A stretch of 25,023 nucleotides of DNA from JACPGQ01 sp039798685 (GTDB taxonomy: Bacteria; Patescibacteriota; Microgenomatia; Levybacterales; UBA12049), in NCBI GenBank assembly GCA_039798685.1, contig JBDKFM010000011.1:1-25023 (forward strand), in the 5' to 3' direction. This document shows positions 7,239 through 15,272 of this stretch, in pieces. Below the pieces are notes generated by a model. It did no database searches. It was not told the DNA's origin and worked only from the letters and a program-made list of their open reading frames with translations. How positions within the stretch are numbered: position 1 is the stretch's first letter; each line of letters opens with the position of its first letter. Made by a program: the position numbers and the translations under genes.

Positions 7239-9347
7239 GTGGCGAAGTCTAAACGTAAACATCAGAAAAAAATATCTTCGCTGAAAAAAGCGCCTCGGCT
7301 CAATCTACTCTTTTCCTTGTTGGTTTTTGTTATTCCTTTACTTGTGTACGGAATTCTCCATTCTTCTGCGGTATATGGAGGAGATGCGGGTGATCTTGTC
7401 GCAGCAATTGCGGTGAATGGTGTCCCCCACCCATCCGGTTACCCACTCTATACACTTCTTGGTATCGTGTTGAAGTTTGTTCCGTTACCTGCGACCCTTG
7501 CATGGAAAGTTGGACTCGGATCAGCATTTTTCTCTTCACTTGCGGTACTGTTTGCATACCTACTTATATTTCATGTCTGGAAAAATAGACTTTTTGCGTT
7601 GATTACCTCATTTACTCTTGCATTTTATTTCCCGTTTTGGCTCTATGCTCAGATCACTGAGGTCATGGCTTTACAGCATGCACTCATTCTCGCGTTGTTG
7701 TATTTCTCCGTACTGTACAGGGAAAAAAAGGAAGACAGGATGTTATTTCTCCTTGCATTGCTGACTGGTTTGTCGCTTACAAATAATCAGACGATGGTTT
7801 TGATGATTCCTCTTGTTTTTTTACTCGTGATGAAGGGGTTGTTCCTGCCCGGATTTGGTAAAAGAATTTTCATTTCGCTTTTGTGTTTTTTCATAGGTCT
7901 TCTTCCCTATGTATATCTCCCGATCGCTGCGTCATTTTCTCCACCTGTGAACTGGAATAATCCCGTGACACTCACAGCATTTCTGCAGGTCATCATGCGT
8001 CAGGATTATGGGTGGCTCCCAACCGTCGTCGTTGATAAGTCAGTGAGATTTATTGTGCTGAAGCAGTATTTTCTCTATCTTTACAGAGAGCTGACAATAC
8101 TTGGTGTGCTCGGTATAGTTGTCGGGATTATCTCATCGTTTTGGTGGAAACGCGGAATTGTGTTTCCGATTTCATTATTGCTTGGAGCATTTTTATTTGG
8201 CCCTTTTTTTTATTTTTATGGTGCCAGTCCGTCATTTGATGCAATGAGTGATGGAGCGAGGGAGAAATTTATAGCGAGTTCGTCGATTTTTCTTATTCTT
8301 TTTCTTCCTTTTGGGATGGAAAAAGTTTCCGGTGTGTTGCAGGGATTGTTGCAGAAAAGTGGATCGAGTTCTTCTCGCATGAATATATATTGCAAATCTC
8401 TCTCTGTATTTTTTTGTGTACTCCCGCTCATTCTCTTTTTTCAAAACATCACGATGCTCGATCTTCGAATGCCCTCGAAGGTGACACATGTGCTTGCAGA
8501 GGATATCCTCAGGACATTACCGAAAAATACCGTACTTATCGCACAACATGACAATGTACTTTTTCCGGTTTGGTACATGGAGTACGCTTTAGGTGTCAGA
8601 AGCGATGTATATGCAACGCTACCTGGTGAACTAAAAGATCTCGCAAAAAGAGGCATGTTGAAGCTTTCTCCAAATGATGTGACTGCGGTTCTTAATGCTG
8701 ATAATGATCCTGATAATCCAGTGCATGCGGTGGCATTGCGCCTTCCTACAGATGTCGTGATATCCGAGAGTGATTATCACGGATTTTTAAAAGACGGAAA
8801 GATTGTGCTTTTTCCTTATGGATTGGTATTGAAATATGCTGATGCGAAAGAGCGGGAGATGACAAAAGAGCAGTTTGTCACAAAGCAAAATGCGTTATTA
8901 AAAAATCTTTCAGATCCGAATCACTATCTGAGCGCTGAGAAGAAAGAGCGACTTTGGCTACTTCGGAATTTTCCGCTTTTTTATGCACATGCTTACTCAA
9001 ATACGGGTTACTTCATCATGTATGCCTATAAGGACTACGCACTTGCTCGGACTTATTTTAGGAAAGCTGTTTCGATCGATGATCAGGATCACTGGGGATA
9101 TGAAGGTCTTGGAATTACCTATTACCAGGAAAAACAGTACGCGAAAGCAAGAGAAGCGTTTGAGAAGGCTGTGACCATTCAGCCCCTCAATCATAATGCA
9201 TATTTTCTTCTTTACGGATCAAATCTTGCCTTAAAAGACGATGTGTCTGTAAAAGAGCTTGAGGAGTTTTTCAAACAGTATAAAGAGATTTATGTAGATT
9301 TTAATTTTGGGAAAACGCGTGTCAGAGTGCCGAGAAAATCGTATTGA
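7239..9347 (+). CDS. DUF2723 family membrane protein with C-terminal TPR repeats
   Basis: This 702-residue protein starts at GTG with a strongly basic N-terminus (KSKRKHQKK), followed by a first membrane helix at about 22-42. Family motifs are GGDAGD (47-52), HPSGYP (64-69), PFWLYAQITEV and GLSLTNNQT. It is clearly a paralogue of the protein at 285, sharing also the MRxDYGW block. About ten membrane segments precede a large soluble region. At about 597-665 there are two recognisable TPRs (ALARTYFRKAVSIDDQ, then YAKAREAFEKAVTIQP). The acidic loop suggests GT-C-type sugar transfer at the outer membrane face, and the TPRs would dock a partner or acceptor protein. It stands between the inverted glycosyltransferase cassette and the pilus operon, which makes a role in glycosylating pilins plausible but unproven. 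Confidence 0.85.
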   Translation: MAKSKRKHQKKISSLKKAPRLNLLFSLLVFVIPLLVYGILHSSAVYGGDAGDLVAAIAVNGVPHPSGYPLYTLLGIVLKFVPLPATLAWKVGLGSAFFSSLAVLFAYLLIFHVWKNRLFALITSFTLAFYFPFWLYAQITEVMALQHALILALLYFSVLYREKKEDRMLFLLALLTGLSLTNNQTMVLMIPLVFLLVMKGLFLPGFGKRIFISLLCFFIGLLPYVYLPIAASFSPPVNWNNPVTLTAFLQVIMRQDYGWLPTVVVDKSVRFIVLKQYFLYLYRELTILGVLGIVVGIISSFWWKRGIVFPISLLLGAFLFGPFFYFYGASPSFDAMSDGAREKFIASSSIFLILFLPFGMEKVSGVLQGLLQKSGSSSSRMNIYCKSLSVFFCVLPLILFFQNITMLDLRMPSKVTHVLAEDILRTLPKNTVLIAQHDNVLFPVWYMEYALGVRSDVYATLPGELKDLAKRGMLKLSPNDVTAVLNADNDPDNPVHAVALRLPTDVVISESDYHGFLKDGKIVLFPYGLVLKYADAKEREMTKEQFVTKQNALLKNLSDPNHYLSAEKKERLWLLRNFPLFYAHAYSNTGYFIMYAYKDYALARTYFRKAVSIDDQDHWGYEGLGITYYQEKQYAKAREAFEKAVTIQPLNHNAYFLLYGSNLALKDDVSVKELEEFFKQYKEIYVDFNFGKTRVRVPRKSY

Positions 9348-9374
9348 GTAATCTGAAACATTGATATTCTTTTT

Positions 9375-9424
9375 TTGACTTCATACTTCATACTTCATAC
9401 TTCATACTTCGATTATGCTATGCT
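9375..9424 (+). promoter_or_regulatory. pilD promoter region with expanded spacer
   Basis: An extended -10, TG-C-TATGCT (TATGCT at 9419-9424), ends six bases before the pilD ATG, placing the predicted transcription start on the start codon itself. A good -35 match, TTGACT, is at 9375-9380, but 38 bases away because a heptamer tandem repeat lies between. Three fewer repeat units would leave exactly 17 bases. Confidence 0.45.
9378..9410 (+). repeat. Heptanucleotide tandem repeat (ACTTCAT, 4.7 copies)
   Basis: Four perfect copies of ACTTCAT plus the first five bases of a fifth copy run without interruption in the 83-base gap between the DUF2723 gene and pilD. There is no dyad symmetry and no spacers, so it is a simple-sequence tract, prone to slippage. 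Confidence 0.95.
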
Positions 9425-9430
9425 ACCTAT

Positions 9431-10222
9431 ATGGTCGCGCTCTTTTTATTTTTGCTCGGTACGACAATCGGTAGTTTTCTTACCGTCGTGATTGACCGAT
9501 TGCCAAAAGGAATATCAATTGTGCACGGGAGGTCGCACTGTGATGCGTGTAAGCATACTCTGTCTTGGCTTGATCTGATCCCCCTTTTTTCTTTTGTGAT
9601 TCTTCAGGGTAAATGCAGATACTGCAAAAAGCCGATTGGTGTACATCACTTGCTTCTTGAGCTTATTGTCGGGGCTCTTTTTGTGGTGACGTACTTTGCG
9701 ACGCTCGGATCACTCGGCGCAGAATTGGTGTATAGTTCAGTTTTTGTCTCGACACTTACATATCGCCTTTTTCTTATCTGTGTGCTTTTTATTATTTTTT
9801 TTATCGATCTTCGTCATAGCATCATTCCCTTCGCTGCAGTTGCTGCTGCATGTGTTGTTTCTCTTCTCTGGATGATTATTGTATCCCCCATACAACTTCC
9901 AAATGCGTTTCTTGCTGCATTCGGTTCATTCCTTTTCTTTTTTTTGATACATGCGGTAACAAAAGGGAAAGGGATGGGGTTTGGAGATGTGATTTTTTCT
10001 TTTTTTATGGGATTTCTTTTGGGTTTTCCGACAGTTGTTGTTGCAATTTATATCGCATTCTTGACAGGATCTGTGCTCTCACTCATACTTATTCTAGCAA
10101 AGCGGAAAAAGCTGAAAAGCGCAATCCCGTTCGGACCGTTTCTTGTCATCGGTACCGTTAGCTGCCTACTATGGGGATCACAACTTACGCACGCATTTCT
10201 CGTTTTTTTGCACATCATATAG
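9431..10222 (+). CDS. pilD: Prepilin peptidase / N-methyltransferase (type IV leader peptidase, A24)
   Basis: This 263-residue polytopic membrane aspartic protease cleaves the Gly/Phe leader of type IV prepilins and, in bifunctional members, N-methylates the new N-terminus. Seen in order: the N-terminal GTTIGSFLTVVIDRLP (10-25), the zinc-binding pairs C37-x2-C40 and C62-x2-C65 of the methylase domain, then the two catalytic aspartates Asp126 (FFIDLRHSIIP) and Asp186 in GMGFGD (181-186). The length matches bifunctional PilD. It opens the pilus operon, and the next pilin frame begins 52 bases before its stop. Its substrates are presumably the five prepilin-like proteins encoded immediately downstream. 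Confidence 0.95.
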   Translation: MVALFLFLLGTTIGSFLTVVIDRLPKGISIVHGRSHCDACKHTLSWLDLIPLFSFVILQGKCRYCKKPIGVHHLLLELIVGALFVVTYFATLGSLGAELVYSSVFVSTLTYRLFLICVLFIIFFIDLRHSIIPFAAVAAACVVSLLWMIIVSPIQLPNAFLAAFGSFLFFFLIHAVTKGKGMGFGDVIFSFFMGFLLGFPTVVVAIYIAFLTGSVLSLILILAKRKKLKSAIPFGPFLVIGTVSCLLWGSQLTHAFLVFLHII

Positions 10223-10716
10223 CCTCAAAAAATTTTGTGACTTTGGGTAAACTAGCATTTTCTTCAAATCTTTCTGGGTTTACATTAGTTGAACTGATTG
10301 TTGTCTCGGCAGTCTCAGTGCTTTTGCTAGTTGCCGGAATCAGTATTTTAAATCCAGGTTTACAGATACAGCGAGCAAATGACGCGAAACGGAAAGCACA
10401 CGTTTCAAAAATACAAACAGCCCTTGAGCTTTTCAGGTCAGATCTTGGGTACTATCCTTCTGATTCTGTCGGGTTTAACGCGCTGTATCTGGGTACTCCG
10501 CAGTATCTCCCCAAAAATCCAAATGGCGAGCCGAAAACGAGTGATGTTTATTATTATTCAGCGTCTCCGGCAGGATGTGACAACGCTACCACGGGTCTTT
10601 GTACCGGCTACACACTTATCGCTTGTCTTGAAAATTCCGCAGATGCCGAGCGTGACAGTGTGAATGACACAAGTTGCACATCGCCTCTCTGGAGTAAGAC
10701 CGTGACAAACCCGTGA
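10171..10716 (+). CDS. Type IV prepilin / pseudopilin (GspG/PilE-like)
   Basis: The class III prepilin signature LSG/FTLVELIVVSAVSVLL is clear: cleavage after Gly36, Phe at +1, Glu41 at +5, then a hydrophobic helix. NPGLQIQRANDAKRKAHVSKIQTALELFRSDLGYYPS follows, the alpha-1C and 'YP' pattern of GspG-like pseudopilins. The C-terminal domain is short, with five cysteines (three of them in the segment CDNATTGLC and after). The ATG start gives a 36-residue leader and overlaps pilD by 52 bases; GTG at 10237 or TTG at 10243 would give the more usual 12-14-residue leader and begin just after the pilD stop, so the start is uncertain. The next pilin begins one base after its stop. It is a candidate structural or minor pilin. 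Confidence 0.88.
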   Translation: MGITTYARISRFFAHHIASKNFVTLGKLAFSSNLSGFTLVELIVVSAVSVLLLVAGISILNPGLQIQRANDAKRKAHVSKIQTALELFRSDLGYYPSDSVGFNALYLGTPQYLPKNPNGEPKTSDVYYYSASPAGCDNATTGLCTGYTLIACLENSADAERDSVNDTSCTSPLWSKTVTNP

Positions 10717-10717
10717 T

Positions 10718-11986
10718 ATGAAGAACCTGAAAGTCCGCGGACGTACACAATTGCCTCAATCGCGAAAGACAAATTCGTATAGAGCAAAAACATTGCTTTT
10801 TAATCGTAAAAAAGGTGGCTTTATGCTTGCTGAGATGCTTATAGTTATTGCCATTGCCACAGTTCTTATCAGTGTAGGGATTGCTGCGATAAACCCGACA
10901 AAACAGATAAATCGAGGCAATGATACAAAAAGAAAAGCTGATCTTATCGCATTACAGTCAGCGATGGAGCGTTATTTTGCAGATAATGGTGATTATCCGG
11001 GTGCAGTGGGATGGTGTGCGCAAATTTCAAGCGCAACATATCCTGAGGTAAAAAATGCATTGGGAAGCTATATAAAAAAAATTCCCCAGGATCCGAAATA
11101 TAAAGACACAACGAGTGATTATTATTACTGGCATTCTGCCCCCCGTGAATATCGTCTTTACGCAGTATTTGAAGATACATCAAATTCGGAGATTGTCTCT
11201 GAAGCTCTCAATGTTGATGGTGGTATCCCCGGATGTACTGGGGCAAACACAAGTTACAACGTGAGAGCGGGATCATATACTGCGCTTGCGATTGCACATA
11301 CGCCTACTCCAACTCCTTCTCCAACTATCACGCCTACTCCAACTCAAACACCAACTCCTACGCCCAAATTCGTACAGTTTGATGCGCAAAGCAACTCAGG
11401 GGCTGAGATAAGTGCATCAACCGTATCATGGTCTCATACAGTTGGTGGTTCAAATAGACTGTTGCTTGTCGGTGTGGTGACTGAATCGAGCAGAACAGTG
11501 TCCGCTACATGGAAAGGAACCGAGGCGTTTGCCCACGTAACGAGTTCTCCGCAGGGAACTTCTGGTAGTAGGTATGCGTACCTACTCTATCTTAAAAATC
11601 CTACTACTGGAACAGGAACAATACAAGTTAATCTGAATAGTTCAGATAACCTAAAAGCAGGGGCAGTCTCACTTAAAGAGGTTCATCAAACGACGACGTT
11701 TGGTACAACTGTTTTTGTAAATACTTCGGGTACTACTGTCACTACGGGTGCTATTGCGAGTGAAAGTACCGGAATGATAGTCGATGTTGTTGCAGCGGCT
11801 AGTAATTATGTCGCGTCAACTCCTGGAGCCGGGCAGACTGCAATCTGGAATACAATTGCAGGGACAAGTAATCCTTCAGGAGCCGGCTCGTATAAAACAG
11901 GTCAGACATCGACAACTATGTCATGGAGTTGGGGTACGTCTAAGAGCGCTGTAATAATTGCAGTACCTGTAAAAGCAGCACCATAA
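10718..11986 (+). CDS. Modular minor pilin: GspG-like head plus Pro/Thr linker and beta-sandwich domain
   Basis: This 422-residue protein has a basic 34-residue leader ending KKGG, then F-M-L-A-E (cleavage after Gly34, Glu39 at +5) and a hydrophobic helix. The segment NPTKQINRGNDTKRKADL parallels the preceding pilin, so the two N-terminal halves are probably duplicates. A compact pilin head ends near 190. A TPTPTPSPTITPTP-type linker (about 193-215) leads to a C-terminal domain of about 205 residues with WSHTV, VGVVTESSRTV, NSSDNLKAGAVSL and a final AVPVKAAP. This domain type occurs in many bacterial surface proteins. A clear homologue ends the next gene. Such a large appended domain would not pack into a pilus shaft, so a tip or minor position is inferred. 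Function may be adhesion. Confidence 0.85.
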   Translation: MKNLKVRGRTQLPQSRKTNSYRAKTLLFNRKKGGFMLAEMLIVIAIATVLISVGIAAINPTKQINRGNDTKRKADLIALQSAMERYFADNGDYPGAVGWCAQISSATYPEVKNALGSYIKKIPQDPKYKDTTSDYYYWHSAPREYRLYAVFEDTSNSEIVSEALNVDGGIPGCTGANTSYNVRAGSYTALAIAHTPTPTPSPTITPTPTQTPTPTPKFVQFDAQSNSGAEISASTVSWSHTVGGSNRLLLVGVVTESSRTVSATWKGTEAFAHVTSSPQGTSGSRYAYLLYLKNPTTGTGTIQVNLNSSDNLKAGAVSLKEVHQTTTFGTTVFVNTSGTTVTTGAIASESTGMIVDVVAAASNYVASTPGAGQTAIWNTIAGTSNPSGAGSYKTGQTSTTMSWSWGTSKSAVIIAVPVKAAP

Positions 11987-11990
11987 AAAT

Positions 11991-13700
11991 ATGAAAAACC
12001 GAGAATTAAGAAATAAGAAGCAAATTATTTTCAGGTTTAAGAAGCTCAGAGGTTTTACTATGATAGAGCTTCTCATAATCGTCTCTGTCGTTGGTCTCTT
12101 GTCGTCTATGGGTGCAGGACTTTATAGGGATTATGGAGAGACCAAGCGTGTCTCAACAGCCGGTGAGGATGTTGCGAGTCTTCTCAATGTCGCAAAAACC
12201 AGGGCAATGTCTCAGATAAAACCTGCTGTGTGCGGAGGAGCTGAGCTTGACGGATATCGTGTAGTTACCTGCTCCGGTGGCTGTAGCGGCGGGGTTTATA
12301 CGTATCAACTCGAGGCGTTTTGCGGCGGGAGCGGTTACAGGGTTGGTAATATCTACAAACTTCCCACAAATGTAAGTTTTGGATCAACACTGCAACAATC
12401 AGTCCTTTTTAGGACGCTTACAGGTGCAGCGCAGGCGACATCTGATATCACTGTCTCGTCTGGTAGCAAAACGATGACTATATCGACAAGTAAGGCAGGT
12501 CTAATTGCGATGAGCGGACTTGAGTCAAGCGTCGCAGTATCAGGAGCTCCGACACTCACATTTAATGCGAGTACGACATCTGTCGGATGGGGTGGCTCGG
12601 TGACACTCACCTGGACAAGTACAGGTGCAACGAGCTGTACCGCATCAAATGGTTGGGCAGGGACAAAAACACCAAACAATACGACAGGTGAAGTAATCAG
12701 TCCTTTGACTGCAACGACGACATTTACACTTGATTGTACGGGTCCTGGTGGTACTACTGCATCTCAGAATAAAACGATCACAGTGAGTTCTCCAACATCA
12801 CCGGTAATCGCTTCTTTTACCGCAGAAGATCCGGTTCTCCCAACAACCAATACCGGTACGGCATTGCACTGGACGACTACAGGATCTATCACCGGATGTA
12901 CCGCATCAGCGGGAACCGGAAGTTGGACAGGTGCGCAGAGTTATCCCTCAGGAGATTTTGATACCGGGTCACTTGCGGTCACGACGACGTATACTCTCAC
13001 TTGTACAGGTCCGTTGGGTTCAGACGTAGAATCGGTCGTGGTGACTGTGACTGCGGCTGCATCCACACCTACACCGACTCCGAAGATGGTTTTGGTAAAT
13101 GCGACGAGTAATTCAGGTGCTGAGGTCAACGCAACATCTGTAACATGGCAGCATACAGTGAGTGGAACGGAAAGAGCTCTATTTGTTGGAGTAGTCACGG
13201 AGCTCTCCAGGACTGTCACAGTGACGTGGATGGGATCCCAAACATTGACGAGTATTCAGTCATTAGGCACCAGTGGTAATCAATATGCGTATTTGTATTA
13301 TCTTGTAAATCCGACAGCCGGAACCGGTAATATCGTTGTGACAATTAATAGTAGCGATAATATTAAGGCTGGTGCCGTGTCGTTGACCAATGTCAATCAG
13401 ACGACACCGATTGGTACTCCTCAGGGAAAAACAGTGAGTAGTTCGGTTTCTATAACAAGCAATGCCTTGTCAAGTTCCATATATGAAAAGATAGTTGATG
13501 TCATTGCGATCTCGAGCAGTGCTGTAGGGGTCACAGCAGCGATTCCACAACAGCAGATTTGGAGTACAGTTGGTGGTTCAACAAATCCTTCTGGGGCAGG
13601 GTCATACAGAGATGGTGGAAGTTCGGTGACGACGTCATGGAGTTGGTCTAGCTCAAAAGGTGCATCACTTATTGCTGTTCCGGTCAAAGTAGCACCATAA
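11991..13700 (+). CDS. Modular minor pilin (FimT/GspH-like) with two Ig-like domains and a beta-sandwich domain
   Basis: This 569-residue protein has leader MKNRELRNKK...KKLRG, cleavage after Gly21, Phe22 at +1, Glu26 at +5 (GFTMIELLIIVSVVGLL), and a FimT/GspH-like segment (STAGEDVASLLNVAKTRAMSQ). The head contains a CSGGCSGG segment. Then come two Ig-like modules (about 186-268 and 270-355), each with paired cysteines in the pattern S/GCTAS ... TLxCTGP, a Thr/Pro linker (about 358-363), and a C-terminal beta-sandwich (364-569) homologous to that of the previous gene, ending AVPVKVAP. It starts four bases after the previous stop. GspH-type pilins normally sit in the tip complex, so this protein could display a rod of folded domains from the pilus tip. 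Ligand unknown. Confidence 0.87.
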   Translation: MKNRELRNKKQIIFRFKKLRGFTMIELLIIVSVVGLLSSMGAGLYRDYGETKRVSTAGEDVASLLNVAKTRAMSQIKPAVCGGAELDGYRVVTCSGGCSGGVYTYQLEAFCGGSGYRVGNIYKLPTNVSFGSTLQQSVLFRTLTGAAQATSDITVSSGSKTMTISTSKAGLIAMSGLESSVAVSGAPTLTFNASTTSVGWGGSVTLTWTSTGATSCTASNGWAGTKTPNNTTGEVISPLTATTTFTLDCTGPGGTTASQNKTITVSSPTSPVIASFTAEDPVLPTTNTGTALHWTTTGSITGCTASAGTGSWTGAQSYPSGDFDTGSLAVTTTYTLTCTGPLGSDVESVVVTVTAAASTPTPTPKMVLVNATSNSGAEVNATSVTWQHTVSGTERALFVGVVTELSRTVTVTWMGSQTLTSIQSLGTSGNQYAYLYYLVNPTAGTGNIVVTINSSDNIKAGAVSLTNVNQTTPIGTPQGKTVSSSVSITSNALSSSIYEKIVDVIAISSSAVGVTAAIPQQQIWSTVGGSTNPSGAGSYRDGGSSVTTSWSWSSSKGASLIAVPVKVAP

Positions 13701-13719
13701 GTGAATTTTTCAGTATCAT

Positions 13720-15252
13720 ATGTGTATGAGAAGAATTTATTCTAATTTTAGAGGACAAACGCTTATAGAGGTTATGGTGGCGATGACGGTCGGTGTGCTT
13801 GTCCTCACCGCGATAACCTCCTCTGTGCTCACATCACTTGTCAATTCTCGTGTGAGTAATGAGTCAAATGAGGCGGCGCAGATTGCGCAGGAAGGAATTG
13901 AGATCGCCAGATCCTCCCGTACTGCAGCAGCCGGAACATATTGTCTTGATCAGGGTGTGAGCAGATTGAGTGGTATACCACAGGGGACGTGTACAGCTGC
14001 CAATGTGAGCGGTAAGTATATAAGAAGCGTCGATGTGGTTCCTGGGACAGCGTCAGATTGTGGTATCGATGTCAATAAAACTGTGGTGACGGTAAAATGG
14101 ACTGATTCAAAGTGTGCTGACGGTTCATACTGTCATAAGTCAGTTCTTAGTTCGTGTATGAATGTGATCGCCTTGGCAGGGACAGTGACACCAACGCCTC
14201 CTGCACCTGGGACTCCAACAGTAAACGTTACAGCGACATTGACGACGATGACAGTCGGAAATAGTACGACGTTGAGCTGGACGTCAACCGATGCTGTCAC
14301 CTGCACTGCAAGTGGAGGGACAGGATTTACGGGCGCAAAATCAGCATCTGGTTCTCTCGTCGTCTCCCCGACCACCACAACCACATATTCGATGTATTGC
14401 ACTTCAGGAACTGGTGTCAATTCAACAACCTTTAACAGGCTCATTACGGTAAATCCACTTCCGACAGCAACAATTGATTCCTCCCCTAATCCAATTATAT
14501 TGGGAGGAGCGGGTTCAACACTTACTTGGTCTTCGACCAATGCGACTGGTTGCACTGCTTCAGGAGGCTGGAGCGGAGCAAAAGCAGCCTCTGGGTCTGT
14601 TGCTGTGAATCCAGCGACGAATACGACATATACGATTGTGTGTACATCTGCTGACGGATATGTCTCGAGTCCCGTATCTGAGGTGCTTACGGTAAATCTT
14701 TTTGCTCAGTTACTTTTGAATTCAGGGTTTGAGTCAGGTGCTGGGCAAACCAATTGGATTATACAGCAAACCGATGCGACAGCTCCTGATGGGCCTATCT
14801 GTCAGGAATCAACAACATATTGTACAAATACGACTCCTGATGGGGCATGGTATTTAAAGTTAGGAGGTCTTATGGGTAATGGAACCCAATATGATGACCA
14901 GGTCTATCAATCAGTGACTCTTCCGGCGACGACTGTCGATGTGACTGTCTCGTTTAAGTACCGGATCATTTCTGATGAAACGACGACGACTCTTGAGAAT
15001 GATAATTTTTATCCCACTGTGAAAGATTCAACGGGAACTAATATCACGAATGGTACGATTGCACATTTTACTAACCTCAATGAAACATCTGGGACAACCT
15101 GGGTGCAAAGTCCGACCTACAATATAACTTCAATACTTACAAATTATTTTGGACAGACGATTCGACTTCGGTTTGTGAGCAATAACAATACGACCCTTAA
15201 AACAAACATGTTAATTGATCAGGTGCAGTTTAATGTTACGTACGGACAATAA
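13720..15252 (+). CDS. Modular minor pilin (PilV/GspI-like) with two Ig-like domains and a C-terminal jelly-roll-like domain
   Basis: This 510-residue protein is cleaved after Gly12 (FRG/QTLIEVMVAM, Glu17 at +5, with Gln at +1 instead of Phe). NSRVSNESNEAAQIAQEGIEIARSSR matches the PilV/GspI helix. The small head has six cysteines. Two Ig-like modules (about 165-243 and 247-325) carry the same GCTASGG ... Y-x-x-x-CTS pattern as in the preceding pilin. Residues 326-510 begin LLLNSGFESG and contain DGAWYLKLGG and IRLRFVSNNN, the layout of jelly-roll domains common in carbohydrate-binding and surface proteins. ATG codons at 13720 and 13726 are both possible; TATCAT lies just upstream. No Shine-Dalgarno site is visible. 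A sugar- or cell-binding role is inference. Confidence 0.85.
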   Translation: MCMRRIYSNFRGQTLIEVMVAMTVGVLVLTAITSSVLTSLVNSRVSNESNEAAQIAQEGIEIARSSRTAAAGTYCLDQGVSRLSGIPQGTCTAANVSGKYIRSVDVVPGTASDCGIDVNKTVVTVKWTDSKCADGSYCHKSVLSSCMNVIALAGTVTPTPPAPGTPTVNVTATLTTMTVGNSTTLSWTSTDAVTCTASGGTGFTGAKSASGSLVVSPTTTTTYSMYCTSGTGVNSTTFNRLITVNPLPTATIDSSPNPIILGGAGSTLTWSSTNATGCTASGGWSGAKAASGSVAVNPATNTTYTIVCTSADGYVSSPVSEVLTVNLFAQLLLNSGFESGAGQTNWIIQQTDATAPDGPICQESTTYCTNTTPDGAWYLKLGGLMGNGTQYDDQVYQSVTLPATTVDVTVSFKYRIISDETTTTLENDNFYPTVKDSTGTNITNGTIAHFTNLNETSGTTWVQSPTYNITSILTNYFGQTIRLRFVSNNNTTLKTNMLIDQVQFNVTYGQ

Positions 15253-15272
15253 ATTATGTTCGTGTATTGTGT

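Noticed and set aside
7170..7262. Longer N-terminus of the first GT2 enzyme
   Set aside because: It would cross the divergent DUF2723 promoter and start codon and adds 31 residues before the GT2 fold begins.
9378..9410. Possible CRISPR array or integration repeat
   Set aside because: Units are seven bases with no spacers or dyad; it is a simple tandem repeat, and no cas genes are present.
12353..13687. Long antisense open frames across the modular pilin genes
   Set aside because: They are shadows of Thr/Ser/Val-rich coding sequence with few stops on the other strand; they have no start signals and show compositional mirror-image proteins only.
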